A stretch of 64,000 nt of DNA from Enterovibrio paralichthyis. GTDB taxonomy: Bacteria; Pseudomonadota; Gammaproteobacteria; Enterobacterales; Vibrionaceae. Location: the NCBI RefSeq assembly GCF_019209835.1, contig NZ_JAHUTS010000018.1, forward strand, positions 29,943 through 93,942, written 5' to 3'. Within the stretch, counting starts at the first letter, position 1. The number at the start of each line of letters is the position of its first letter. Both the position numbers and the translations under genes were made by a program. Below, piece after piece: positions 1 through 7,974 of this stretch. The notes below the pieces were generated by a model. That model saw nothing but the letters and a program-made list of their open reading frames with translations, was not told where the DNA came from and did no database searches.

Positions 1-2
1 GT

Positions 3-431
3 TTTCAGGAAGCTTATGAGTCATCCCTTACCGTGACTTGGAACGAACTCACTTTTCAGGTGGCTTCTCTGCCGGGTATTGCCCTATTGAAGTTAATTGC
101 CTGGCTAGAGCGCGGCGCGAATAGCCGCAAAGACGCGACGGATTTTTTCACGGTGTTGAGCCGCTACCATGAGATTCATGACGGGCGATTGTGGGAGGAC
201 TATGTTCCCGGCGACACGCTCGGATATGACGTTGAAAGGCAGGGGGCGTATTTGCTTGGCTTCGACTTAACGCCTTTACTGAGCGTTTCAACATCCCATG
301 CACTGGCAACGATTCGAGATAAAAAGCACGACCCTTTTATCGCTGCAATCACGGCCACACATCGCGGCACTGACGTTGATAGAGTCAGCCAACTGCTGTC
401 AGATTTTTGGTTGGGATGTGGCATCAGTTAA
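3..431 (+). CDS. C-terminal part of a nucleotidyltransferase-like protein (5' end outside window)
   Basis: The frame is open from the first bases of the window, so the gene begins upstream and only about 142 C-terminal residues are seen. An internal GTG at 33 could be mistaken for a start. The visible part has the pattern V-ASLPGIALLKLIAWLER followed by K-DA-DF, which resembles the segment after the catalytic core in AbiEii/AbiGii-like and related predicted nucleotidyltransferases. The catalytic GS/DxD part would lie upstream and cannot be checked. If it is an AbiEii-like toxin, an antitoxin gene would be expected beside it outside the window. The family assignment is tentative. The gene ends about 50 bp before a CusR-like palindrome and seems unrelated to the copper genes that follow. 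Confidence 0.5.
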   Translation, partial: FQEAYESSLTVTWNELTFQVASLPGIALLKLIAWLERGANSRKDATDFFTVLSRYHEIHDGRLWEDYVPGDTLGYDVERQGAYLLGFDLTPLLSVSTSHALATIRDKKHDPFIAAITATHRGTDVDRVSQLLSDFWLGCGIS

Positions 432-482
432 GGGAGAGATGTGTGGTCGGTGTTAGGACGCCATTTCTCCATCGCTAAACTC

Positions 483-504
483 AAAATGACAAAATTGTCA
501 TCTC
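483..504. promoter_or_regulatory. CusR/CopR-type box upstream of the DUF3316 gene
   Basis: A 22-bp near-palindrome reads AAAATGACAA, AA, TTGTCATCTC. It matches the known CusR box (AAAATGACAA-N2-TTGTCATTTT) in 8 of 10 positions of the right arm and all of the left. A perfect copy lies in front of copA at 6567-6588. It sits about 75 bp before the DUF3316 start at 580, so that gene is probably copper-induced through the CopR/CopS pair encoded just downstream. Confidence 0.75.
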
Positions 505-579
505 GTCGATAGGCGGGTGTCAGAGTGTACTCGCGATACTGCACTTCAGACACACAGCAACCTAAAGACAGGTGATGAT

Positions 580-957
580 ATGAAAACGCTAACACACATT
601 GCAGCTACAGCTGCCATCGTACTTGCCAGCACCACAGCAATTGCAGAGCCACTAAACAGCACTGCCAAATTTACCTCAATCACAGAAACCCGCTCCATTG
701 AAATGCCTGCTGCTGAAAATAAGCAAGATGCTTACGACTGGGCATATGTCCAGCTTCAAAACCTGCAGTCGCAAACGCCGGAGCAACTGAAGAAGTCTCT
801 AAAGGTCTGGTCGCCATCCAACATAAAAAGTAACTCACTACACTTGAAAGACCAGGGGTTTGTCACTGTCGAAGAGCGCATGAACAATGACGGCGACCTC
901 GAATATGTGGGTATTGCCAATGTCCGATACCACTATTTGAACCGCGAAGACAATTAA
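580..957 (+). CDS. Small secreted DUF3316-like protein, probable copper-regulon member
   Basis: A 125-residue protein with an N-terminal signal peptide (MKTLTHIAATAAIVLASTTA, cleavage after AIA) followed by a small soluble domain of about 100 residues. The domain resembles the DUF3316 family that is common in Vibrio, which has no settled function. I chose the ATG at 580 rather than the in-frame upstream start at 517 because an AGGTGAT ribosome site precedes it and the signal peptide starts there. A CusR-type box lies about 75 bp upstream and a hairpin terminator follows, so it is probably a monocistronic copper-responsive periplasmic protein. The sequence has no obvious Met/His/Cys copper-binding cluster, so direct copper binding is not evident. 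Confidence 0.65.
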   Translation: MKTLTHIAATAAIVLASTTAIAEPLNSTAKFTSITETRSIEMPAAENKQDAYDWAYVQLQNLQSQTPEQLKKSLKVWSPSNIKSNSLHLKDQGFVTVEERMNNDGDLEYVGIANVRYHYLNREDN

Positions 958-978
958 CGGTCTCTTAAGTCAGGCAAT

Positions 979-1015
979 GGGTACTCGGCAGGAAAAACTG
1001 CCGGGTGCCCTCTTT
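979..1015 (+). terminator. Rho-independent terminator after the DUF3316 gene
   Basis: Stem CGGCAG / CTGCCG, extendable with ACT/GGT, around a GAAAAA loop and followed by TCTTTTCGTTT. It lies 25 bp after the stop codon. Confidence 0.7.
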
Positions 1016-1118
1016 TCGTTTGGGCGGTGATAGCAGCGATCCCTTCTCTGCTAGAGTTAATCTCATAATAACCAGAATAATCACAGTCTTGTGATATGAC
1101 ATTTTGCCGGGGAAATGG

Positions 1119-1811
1119 ATGAAATTGCTCGTCATTGAAGATGAAGTTAAAGCGGGTGCATATCTTAAAAAGGGGCTGACAGAATCAGGCTATGTTGTTG
1201 ATTTGGCTTCCGATGGCGTGGACGGTCTCTACATGATCACCAGCGGTGAATACAACCTGGTCATTCTCGACATCATGCTGCCGAAACTTGATGGCTGGCA
1301 GATACTTAACACCATGAGAAGCAACAACATCAATACGCCGGTTATTTTGCTCACGGCCAAAGAGCATGTCGAAGACAGGGTGAAAGGTTTTGAGCTGGGC
1401 GCCAATGACTACCTGATCAAACCTTACGCCTTTGCAGAATTACTCGCGCGCATACAAAACCTTCTCCGTAATTTCACTCCTCCTCAGAACAGCGGTGCGG
1501 GTCACCACATCATGACCATGGCAGATTTGGAATTAGATCTGCTAAAACGCACGGCGAAACGCCGAGGAGAAACCATTCATCTCACCGCCAAAGAGTACCA
1601 ACTGCTGGAACTGCTGATGCGCAAAGAAGGCCAGGTGCTTTCCCGAACCACGATCGCTTCTTTGGTATGGGACATGAATTTTGACAGCGACACCAACGTC
1701 ATCGACGTCGCGATAAAACGGATAAGAAACAAGATAGATAAGCCTTACGACAATCCTCTTATCCATACCATTCGAGGAATGGGCTATAAAATGGAGGATT
1801 TAAGCCAGTGA
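1119..1811 (+). CDS. copR: Copper-responsive OmpR-family response regulator (CusR/CopR type)
   Basis: A 230-residue two-component regulator. The receiver domain (about 1-115) has the acidic pair ED at 7-8, phospho-acceptor D51 in VILDIML and the switch lysine in LIKPYAF. A C-terminal winged-helix DNA-binding domain (about 135-228) contains LTAKEYQLLELL and the recognition region DTNVIDVAIKRIRNKID. The sequence closely fits the CusR/CopR/PcoR heavy-metal subgroup. The start at 1119 (ATGAAATTG) follows GGGGAAATGG; the TTG at 1104 would add five residues without benefit. It overlaps the kinase gene by four bases (GTGA), a typical operon join. Its likely targets are the two CusR-type boxes at 483-504 and 6567-6588. 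Copper specificity is inferred from those boxes and from the neighbouring copAB genes. Confidence 0.88.
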   Translation: MKLLVIEDEVKAGAYLKKGLTESGYVVDLASDGVDGLYMITSGEYNLVILDIMLPKLDGWQILNTMRSNNINTPVILLTAKEHVEDRVKGFELGANDYLIKPYAFAELLARIQNLLRNFTPPQNSGAGHHIMTMADLELDLLKRTAKRRGETIHLTAKEYQLLELLMRKEGQVLSRTTIASLVWDMNFDSDTNVIDVAIKRIRNKIDKPYDNPLIHTIRGMGYKMEDLSQ

Positions 1812-3157
1812 CGTGGTTTTCACTCTATTCAATGAAGAACAGATTGATCCTGATGTTCATGGCTTTTTCTGTACTGGTTTATTTGTTTGTCGCGTCAATT
1901 ATCGAAACCTCCCTCAAGTATCACTTCTACGATCAGGACTACCAGCACACTAAGGACAAATACGACGCAATTAGCTGGGGCGAGGTACTGCGCGAGCCTC
2001 CGGAAAACCTCGTCGGGCGGATAAACACGACCGTCGACTATTGGGTCTTGAAGAACAACCATGTCGTCGCCACGAATTCAGGCATACCGCTCCAGGCAGG
2101 TATGCCTGAAACGCTTTTATCTGCCTTTCAATCAGGGAAGCAATTGGATGAATGGGAGGACGAACAAGGACTATACCGCCCTTTTTTGTTCGACGCCGGT
2201 GACCAGTTCTATGTGTTAATGGTGCAAAAAATTGATGGCCACCTGCAGTTTTTCAAACAGTTGAGAGTCGTGCTTCTGTGGTCTGCGCTTTTGGTCGTAT
2301 TGCTGGCAATCGCATTTAGCATTGTCGCCGTCAATCTCGGCTTAAAGCCCCTCAAGCATGTTCAGAACCACTTAAAAACCGTTAACCCAAACAATCTGGA
2401 TGTTGTCATACCCACTGACAACTTGCCCGATGAACTCCGGGACCTGGTCACGATTCAGAATGACATGCTAAAAAAGCTCAATTTAGGCTTTAGCCGCTTG
2501 TCGGAATTTTCGTCTGATATCGCCCACGAACTCAAAACGCCACTGTCAAATATCAATACGCAAACTCAGGTGACCCTCGCGTCGACAAGAAGCGTTGAAG
2601 AGTATCAGGATGTGCTGCAATCCAACCTTGAAGAAATCGAGCGGATAACCAAAACGATCGATGACATCCTCTACATTGCCAAAGCAAAAAACGCATTACT
2701 CATACGGACCAATACGAAATTTGCAGTAGAAACTGAAATCGACCGTATTGCTGATTACTTCAGTATTCTTGGCGAAGAAAAAGGTATCGACATCATTACC
2801 CGTGGCCATGCTTTTTTATCTGTCGACAAGAACATGCTGGAACGCGCAGTCACGAATTTGCTGACCAACGCCTTGAGCCATGCAGATCACGCATCCAACA
2901 TCACCATTGAGGTCCTCAACCTTCCCAACGAAGTCTGTATTTTGGTGGAAAACCAAGGGGATACCATTCCGGAAGCGTCGCTACCCTACCTGTTTGACCG
3001 TTTCTATCGGGTTGATAAATCGAGAAAACATGAAAGCTCCGTCGGCAGCGGTCTTGGTCTGGCAATCACTCAATCGATTATGGAAGCCTATGATGGCTCT
3101 GTGTCTGTAGAATCAAAACACCGGCGCACCGTCTTTACCCTGACGTTCCCTAAATGA
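1808..3157 (+). CDS. copS: Copper-sensing membrane histidine kinase (CusS/CopS type)
   Basis: A 449-residue sensor kinase. A transmembrane segment lies at about 11-32, a periplasmic sensor domain at about 35-150, and a second transmembrane segment at about 155-177. HAMP, the DHp helix with phospho-acceptor H240 (SDIAHELKTPLSN) and a C-terminal HATPase follow, with the N box (NLLTNALSHA), G1 and G2 (GSGLGLAI) motifs. The layout and length fit the heavy-metal sensor kinases CusS/CopS. The GTG start overlaps the end of copR by four bases; ATG at 1832 is an alternative. Together with CopR it should control copA-copB-cupredoxin and the DUF3316 gene. The periplasmic domain is too divergent to pick out metal ligands by eye. 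Confidence 0.87.
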   Translation: MTWFSLYSMKNRLILMFMAFSVLVYLFVASIIETSLKYHFYDQDYQHTKDKYDAISWGEVLREPPENLVGRINTTVDYWVLKNNHVVATNSGIPLQAGMPETLLSAFQSGKQLDEWEDEQGLYRPFLFDAGDQFYVLMVQKIDGHLQFFKQLRVVLLWSALLVVLLAIAFSIVAVNLGLKPLKHVQNHLKTVNPNNLDVVIPTDNLPDELRDLVTIQNDMLKKLNLGFSRLSEFSSDIAHELKTPLSNINTQTQVTLASTRSVEEYQDVLQSNLEEIERITKTIDDILYIAKAKNALLIRTNTKFAVETEIDRIADYFSILGEEKGIDIITRGHAFLSVDKNMLERAVTNLLTNALSHADHASNITIEVLNLPNEVCILVENQGDTIPEASLPYLFDRFYRVDKSRKHESSVGSGLGLAITQSIMEAYDGSVSVESKHRRTVFTLTFPK

Positions 3158-3274
3158 CCGCTTGATAACTTTGGGAACCGCCAATACTGAAAGCCATATC
3201 ACGCCTTGTAGGTTGGCTTACCGCCAGCACAAGACTCCTTTTACTTCCGCTGCTTTCCTTCGTTTTTACGCAAT

Positions 3275-3298
3275 AAAAAGGCCGCTAGTGATAGCGGC
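3275..3298 (-). terminator. Terminator at the end of the copA-copB-cupredoxin operon
   Basis: Stem GCCGCTA (3281-3287) / TAGCGGC (3292-3298) with a GTGA loop. On the minus strand it is followed by CCTTTTTATTG. It lies about 35 bp past the cupredoxin stop and between convergent genes, so it may also stop copRS transcripts. Confidence 0.75.
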
Positions 3299-3332
3299 AA
3301 CGTTTCTTGGATATTGGCGTTTCTTATTGGTA

Positions 3333-3815
3333 TCAGTTTACAGAGACCTTTCCTACCATTCCCGCTTCCATATGACCCGGGATGAGGCAGGCAAAGTCGA
3401 CGTCACCCTGCTCTTCAAATTTCCATATGAGTGCAGACATTTGACCTGGTTGAAGTGTGATCATATTGCTTTCCTGATGCTGCATATTCGGCATTTGGCG
3501 CATCATTTCAGCATGGTTTTTCATGTTGTCGAGCGAACCAATCACCAGCTCATGGGGGATTTTCCCTTCATTTTTGACGAAGATTCGCACCGTTTCGCCA
3601 ACATCTGCTGAAAATTGAGAGGGTGTAAATGTCATCGTGTCGTTCATCGACACTTTGATGGTCTTCGTCACATCAGCTGCATTGCCCGGGCTACCCACTG
3701 TCTCTGTATTCATCGGTTTGCCATGCATTTTTTCCCCGTGACCGACATCGGCGAGCACATTTCCCGAAAGCAAAGCAGCCACAAGGGCAAGTCCTATGGT
3801 TGTTTTACGGATCAT
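3333..3815 (-). CDS. Periplasmic cupredoxin (CopI-like copper-resistance protein)
   Basis: A 160-residue protein with a signal peptide (cleavage after NVLA) and a single cupredoxin domain over about 50-160. The type-1 copper ligands are visible: His in KIPHELVIG, then Cys, His and Met in the C-terminal FACLIPGHMEAGM loop. A short His/Met stretch (GHGEKMHGKPM) follows the signal peptide, and another Met/His-rich stretch lies before the last third. The family includes CopI, a periplasmic copper-tolerance cupredoxin. It is the last gene of the copA-copB operon (28 bp after copB) and ends at a strong terminator. It probably binds or carries copper in the periplasm; electron transfer with CopA is possible. 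Confidence 0.82.
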   Translation of the reverse strand: MIRKTTIGLALVAALLSGNVLADVGHGEKMHGKPMNTETVGSPGNAADVTKTIKVSMNDTMTFTPSQFSADVGETVRIFVKNEGKIPHELVIGSLDNMKNHAEMMRQMPNMQHQESNMITLQPGQMSALIWKFEEQGDVDFACLIPGHMEAGMVGKVSVN

Positions 3816-3843
3816 TTTGTTCTCCTTTCTACACAGTTAGTGA

Positions 3844-4707
3844 TCAGAACCAGATGCGAACGCCAGCAACCCAGAGTGTCTCGTCCGGTGTTTTACTACT
3901 GTCTTTTCCAAAATCTGTTTGCCACTCAACACCAAGGTAGGGCGCGAACTTGCGCGAGAACTCATAACGTACACGCAATCCGGTAGCCATTTCCGGTGTC
4001 AGCCTGCTGATATCCCACTCAGTGTCATCCTTTCCGTAAGTGCGCAATGCGATAGATGGCTGGGCAATCAGTCTTTGCGTAAGCAGGACTTCGTACTCCG
4101 CTTCAACATCTACAGCCACCTGCCCGTTTTCACCCACCGCCAACATCGCATCCACTTCAAACCAATACGGCGCCAACCCTTTGAAGCCTGCCGTTACCCA
4201 GAAGCGATCATTGCTATCAAGGGTGTCGTAACGGACACCACCCTGAACATCCCAAAACGATGAGATGGCATGGCGCCACAGCAAATTGGAAGATGATTCA
4301 TCCAACTCGCCATCGACGATATCCCCTTCGCTTTGCAACACCACTTTGTTGTAGTCGCCACCGTAGAAGACCTCGCCTTCGTAATTTATGGGGTCATCTC
4401 CATGCCGGAAATCCTGATATTCCAGACGGTCTAAACGCAGACCCCAGAAGTGTTTTTGGTCGGCCAGTTCTGGGCTTGCCACGCCATCCAACAAGTAAGG
4501 CCCTGAATTTAGTGTGAGACCGCCAGAATATTCATTCGGGTCGCGGCCAGCCGTCATCTCCTGGCTCGGTTCTGTTAATGCCATCCCATCGTGACCCGCA
4601 GGCTCAGCGCCAGCATTCGCGGTGGCGGAAAGCGCTGCAACCAGTGCCAGGGTCATCATGCTTTGGCGCATGAGCAGACTGTGCGTTTTTTGGGTTTGAA
4701 TCTTCAT
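3844..4707 (-). CDS. copB: Outer-membrane copper-resistance protein B
   Basis: A 287-residue CopB/PcoB family protein. After a long signal peptide (MKIQTQKTH... ending near ATANA) comes a short Met/His stretch, then the beta-barrel region. The C-terminus is aromatic (LWVAGVRIWF), as in outer-membrane barrels. Motifs such as HFWGLRLDRLEYQ and the repeated Y-V-L-Q-S-E-G pattern fit CopB. I chose the ATG at 4707 because it forms an ATGA overlap with the copA stop; an upstream in-frame start at 4773 would lie inside copA. CopB is thought to bind or export copper at the outer membrane together with CopA. The Met/His-rich N-terminal segment is shorter than in Pseudomonas CopB. Confidence 0.87.
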   Translation of the reverse strand: MKIQTQKTHSLLMRQSMMTLALVAALSATANAGAEPAGHDGMALTEPSQEMTAGRDPNEYSGGLTLNSGPYLLDGVASPELADQKHFWGLRLDRLEYQDFRHGDDPINYEGEVFYGGDYNKVVLQSEGDIVDGELDESSSNLLWRHAISSFWDVQGGVRYDTLDSNDRFWVTAGFKGLAPYWFEVDAMLAVGENGQVAVDVEAEYEVLLTQRLIAQPSIALRTYGKDDTEWDISRLTPEMATGLRVRYEFSRKFAPYLGVEWQTDFGKDSSKTPDETLWVAGVRIWF

Positions 4708-6491
4708 GAAATAACAACCTCCCTGAACATGCCGGCATCCATGTGGAACAGCAGGTGACAGTGCCAGGCCCACCGGCCAAGAGCATCTGCAGTAACGAGA
4801 AAACTAATCCGTTGTGCGGGTTGCACAGGAATGGTGTGGCGACGGACGAGAAACTCCCCATCAGGGCTTTCTACTTCACTCCACACACCGTGCAGATGCA
4901 TGGGATGCGTCATCATGGTGTCGTTTTGCAATATGACCCGGACGCGTTCGCCGTAATTGAAATGAATGGGTGTAGAATTACCGAACTCCACCCCATCAAA
5001 CGACCAGGTATAGCGTTCCATATTGCCTGTCAGGTGAAGTTCAATTTCCCGCTCAGGAGGACGGGGGTCGATAGAACCACCCTGGGTTCGCAGATCAGCC
5101 AATGTCAGTACCCGGCGGCCATTACCTCGTAACCCGACCCCCGGGTCATCCAGATTGGTTCGTGGCGTATCGACACGCATATCAACACTTGCGCCGTATT
5201 CACTAGAAGCATGACGAACGGTACTGCTCGGGTTGGCAAACGGGACGGCGGCCGTACCCATACCGCTATGATCCATCCCGGGCATATTGTTGTGGTCCAT
5301 ACCCGCCATCCCATCCATGCTATTCATGTTTGGCATACCGGCCATACTGCTGTGATCCATTGATCCCATCATGTCTTCCATCGTCAGAGGCTGGATTGGG
5401 TCAATGGCAGGAACCGGTGCAGTGAGCCCCTCCCGCAATGCGAGGGTGCCAGAAGCAAAACCCGTCCTGTCCATGGATTGGGCAAAAATCGTGTAAGCCT
5501 CATCACGCGGAGATACCACTACGTCGTATGTTTCGCCCGGGCCAAAACGGAACTCATCAACTGTCACAGGATGAACATTCACGCCATCGCTCTGCACCAC
5601 AGTAAGAGGCAAACCGGGAATGCGGACATCATAGAAAGTGTTGCTGGAGCCATTGATAAAGCGGAGCCTGACCCTCTCACCTTTTTTGAAGCGTCCCGTC
5701 CAATTGCCCCCCGGAGTGGCCCCGTTCATCAAATAAATCAGGGTTGCAGCAGAAAGGTCTGCCAGATCCATTGAACTCATTCGCATGCTGTTCCACATAC
5801 TTTTGTCGGCAAGCGTATCGGAAAGACCGTTCTTTCTAATCTGTGTGACGTTATCTGGCAGCGTTGGCTGAATGTAGTTGTAATAATCCCCCTGCATTTT
5901 CAGGTTGTTGTATACAGTTTGGGGATTATCATCCGTCCAATCAGAAAGCAGGACGACATGTTCGGAATCGTACTCCACCGGGTCTTCGCCACTGGGCTCA
6001 ATCACAAGGGCACCGTACATGCCTGTCATTTCCTGGAAACCGGAATGAGAATGGTACCAGTAGGTGCCGTTTTGCTGGACGTCAAAGCGATAGGTAAACG
6101 TCTCACCGGGCTTGATGCCGGCAAAACTGATGCCCGGCACGCCGTCCATCTGAAATGGGAGGATCAGTCCATGCCAATGGATGGACGTCTCTTCTTTCAG
6201 CAGGTTTGTCACCTTGATGGTCACTGACTGGCCTTCTTTCAACCGTATCGTTGGCCCGGGAAGCACCCCATTGATAGTGGTCGCTATTCGGGAACGGCCG
6301 TTAAAGTTCACCACCGTCTCCTGAATGACCAGATTAATGACATCACCTGAAACCTCGGGCATCGTATTTGATTTGGTGTTTGGTACGCCCGCCCAAGCAG
6401 GGGAAATGATCGGGGAGATCCCCGCTAGTACCCCACCTAGCGCAAGACCTTTAACAAAATATCTCTTCGAATGATCGACACGAGAACGCAT
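4704..6491 (-). CDS. copA: Periplasmic multicopper oxidase, copper-resistance protein A
   Basis: A 595-residue CopA/PcoA multicopper oxidase that oxidises Cu(I) and sequesters copper in the periplasm. All four copper-ligand motifs are visible: HWHG, HSHSG, HPMHLHG and the terminal HCHLLFHMDAGM. A Met/His/Gly/Asp-rich insert sits before the last domain (MDHSSMAGM..., about ten Met), typical of CopA. The signal region reads SKRYFVKG then a hydrophobic stretch ending AWA, so it looks like a Tat signal in which Lys-Arg replaces the usual Arg-Arg. I chose the ATG at 6491 because GGAG lies seven bases upstream; the ATG at 6530 adds 13 residues and has no ribosome site. It is first in the operon, with a perfect CusR box 76 bp upstream. 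Confidence 0.92.
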   Translation of the reverse strand: MRSRVDHSKRYFVKGLALGGVLAGISPIISPAWAGVPNTKSNTMPEVSGDVINLVIQETVVNFNGRSRIATTINGVLPGPTIRLKEGQSVTIKVTNLLKEETSIHWHGLILPFQMDGVPGISFAGIKPGETFTYRFDVQQNGTYWYHSHSGFQEMTGMYGALVIEPSGEDPVEYDSEHVVLLSDWTDDNPQTVYNNLKMQGDYYNYIQPTLPDNVTQIRKNGLSDTLADKSMWNSMRMSSMDLADLSAATLIYLMNGATPGGNWTGRFKKGERVRLRFINGSSNTFYDVRIPGLPLTVVQSDGVNVHPVTVDEFRFGPGETYDVVVSPRDEAYTIFAQSMDRTGFASGTLALREGLTAPVPAIDPIQPLTMEDMMGSMDHSSMAGMPNMNSMDGMAGMDHNNMPGMDHSGMGTAAVPFANPSSTVRHASSEYGASVDMRVDTPRTNLDDPGVGLRGNGRRVLTLADLRTQGGSIDPRPPEREIELHLTGNMERYTWSFDGVEFGNSTPIHFNYGERVRVILQNDTMMTHPMHLHGVWSEVESPDGEFLVRRHTIPVQPAQRISFLVTADALGRWAWHCHLLFHMDAGMFREVVIS

Positions 6492-6566
6492 ATCCTGACT
6501 CCATTCAGCCTTTAAATGTTTCGTATCCATACGTTAGGGGCTGGCAGCTTTCCGGCTCATGACCTG

Positions 6567-6588
6567 AAAATGACAAATTTGTCATTTT
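6567..6588. promoter_or_regulatory. Perfect CusR/CopR box upstream of copA
   Basis: A 22-bp perfect palindrome with arms AAAATGACAAA / TTTGTCATTTT. It is identical to the CusR-box consensus and lies 76 bp before the chosen copA start. It is the expected binding site for the CopR encoded at 1119-1811. Confidence 0.9.
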
Positions 6589-6711
6589 GCTTCTGGCACT
6601 TATTCTCGTTTGGGGTGGCGTCGTGATGAGAAAGGGAGAAAATAGGCACATCCGGAAGTAATGGGTCGAAATGGTGGAGCAATAGTTCGTAGTCCTGGTT
6701 GGCACCCAATT

Positions 6712-6724
6712 GGGGGGGGGGGGG
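6712..6724. repeat. Homopolymer tract of 13 G
   Basis: An uninterrupted run of 13 guanines lies between the divergent copA and PEP-CTERM genes, about 54 bp before the inverted repeat at 6778. Such tracts slip during replication and can change promoter spacing. It could also be a sequencing or assembly length error. No coding frame uses it. Confidence 0.9.
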
Positions 6725-6777
6725 CAAGAAAAGCGGAGGGGGATGTTGAGTCAGTTACGTAAAGTCCCCTTCTTGCA

Positions 6778-6794
6778 CGTCAATTAATTTTACG
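6778..6794 (+). promoter_or_regulatory. Candidate PrsR activator site upstream of PEP-CTERM gene 1
   Basis: A 17-bp inverted repeat CGTCAATTAATTTTACG (half-sites CGTCAA and TTTACG, 5-bp centre). The same element occurs at 39956-39972 and, less perfectly, at 38765-38781, each upstream of a sigma-54-like promoter of a PEP-CTERM gene. Here it lies about 64 bp upstream of the -24 element. Binding by PrsR is inferred. Confidence 0.6.
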
Positions 6795-6856
6795 CCATGG
6801 CTTGGTAGCTACCTCCATCCATTAGTAACTGCCTGATAAGAGTCTCTTTATATTTC

Positions 6857-6872
6857 AGGCCTGATTATTGCT
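6857..6872 (+). promoter_or_regulatory. Sigma-54-like promoter of PEP-CTERM gene 1
   Basis: AGGCCTGATTATTGCT matches the -24/-12 pattern TGGCACG-N4-TTGCW, with GGC, G and TTGCT present and the exact GG-N10-GC spacing. It lies about 40 bp before the start codon at 6914. Confidence 0.68.
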
Positions 6873-6913
6873 TATGTCGTACTGTTTATTAAATAAGCAT
6901 TAGTGAGGCCAAT

Positions 6914-7576
6914 ATGAGCCGTATTATCATCCAGAGACTTCTCCTCCCGGTTCTCAGTCTCTTCCTCGCGCTCCCAGCGCAGGCGATCTTGATTTACGAT
7001 ACCTGGACGACCAATGAGGGTGGCACGGGTAACTATATCCTGACTATCGAACACGACGTCGCCAACTCTGAGTTTAACTATTCATTTACCGTTGACCCAT
7101 GGAACGCTGAAGGCTTAGGTTTGTTTCTTGACTTTGGTGATGTGGATGTCATCTCACCAGCCCTTAGCAATGTGAGTCCCGTTGGCCAAGTCTCTGTTTG
7201 GGATACGGACACGACTTCAACAAGCTGTGGTCCCGGTTGTAACCTGGATGGCTTAATCAGTGGTCAGGAATGGGAGTTTGTTCTCAGCTTAGGCTCGCCG
7301 GGCTTTGATGAGATCCAAACTTTCGAATGGACCACAGATGATCAGGGATTAACGTTGGACGAAGACTGGGTTGTAGGCGTTCGTAGCCAACAACTTTGTC
7401 CTGATGGCTCGACCCTACCAAATGACGAAGCGCAATGTACAGGCAGTGACAAGTCCTATTCGAGCACGGGTTACTTTGGCCCAGACCCAAGAGACGTACC
7501 AGAGCCAGCCTCTATCCTGTTATTGGCCGTTGGTTTGCTTGGCCTTGGATTGATTCGCCGCAGAAAAAGCGCTTAA
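6914..7576 (+). CDS. PEP-CTERM sorting-domain protein
   Basis: A 220-residue secreted protein. It has a signal peptide (about 1-24, ending PAQA), a soluble domain of about 160 residues rich in Gly, Asp and aromatic residues, and a C-terminal tail: VPEPAS, a hydrophobic helix (ILLLAVGLLGLGLI) and the basic end RRRKSA. This is the PEP-CTERM sorting signal, recognised and cleaved by an exosortase in proteobacteria that make exopolysaccharide. Two Cys pairs are visible (SCGPGC and LCPDG...QC). The soluble domain is not one I recognise. It is monocistronic, with a sigma-54-like promoter upstream and a strong terminator after it. It stands apart from the main PEP-CTERM/polysaccharide region 30 kb away but shares that region's promoter pattern. 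Confidence 0.9.
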   Translation: MSRIIIQRLLLPVLSLFLALPAQAILIYDTWTTNEGGTGNYILTIEHDVANSEFNYSFTVDPWNAEGLGLFLDFGDVDVISPALSNVSPVGQVSVWDTDTTSTSCGPGCNLDGLISGQEWEFVLSLGSPGFDEIQTFEWTTDDQGLTLDEDWVVGVRSQQLCPDGSTLPNDEAQCTGSDKSYSSTGYFGPDPRDVPEPASILLLAVGLLGLGLIRRRKSA

Positions 7577-7595
7577 TCATTGCCCCCCAATCAAG

Positions 7596-7635
7596 ATGCG
7601 CACAGGAAGCCAGACGGCTCTGTGCGCATTTTTTT
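7596..7635 (+). terminator. Terminator after PEP-CTERM gene 1
   Basis: Ten-bp perfect stem ATGCGCACAG (7596-7605) / CTGTGCGCAT (7620-7629) followed by a T run. It begins 20 bp after the stop codon. Confidence 0.88.
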
Positions 7636-7770
7636 GCACAATCCATCCGACTCTTCCCGCTCACCTTAGAGCCGCAACGACTTAGCCTTGGTGCATTCGC
7701 TGGCCATAAATCCCCCGGCTTGAACACACCATCACTCTTACCTATCGAATCTATAGCGACTTCCAGTTAT

Positions 7771-7782
7771 GTAACCGGTTAC
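7771..7782. promoter_or_regulatory. 12-bp palindrome GTAACCGGTTAC upstream of sodC
   Basis: Perfect dyad GTAACC/GGTTAC in the 340-bp stretch between the terminator and sodC. It resembles a LacI/GntR-type operator, but it lies about 190 bp before the sodC start, so the link is weak. I see nothing else in this stretch. Confidence 0.35.
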
Positions 7783-7974
7783 CTGTACAGATAAATTGGT
7801 CACAGGCGTATCGAAATAATGGGAGCGCTTATCAGGCTGACTACTGCTCAGAATTGGGTAATAAAACTGGACTTAATCTGAAAGATTTTGCCTAAATACA
7901 TGGTCACATCAATGTTCTGAAGCCGATTCAGCACTGATGTGAATAGATAAACAACAATAAAAAGGACCCACAAA

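Noticed and set aside
1075..1106. TCACA-N4-TGTGA dyad before copR
   Set aside because: The spacer is four bases, not the six of a CRP site, and the arms are only five bases. I do not call it a CRP operator.
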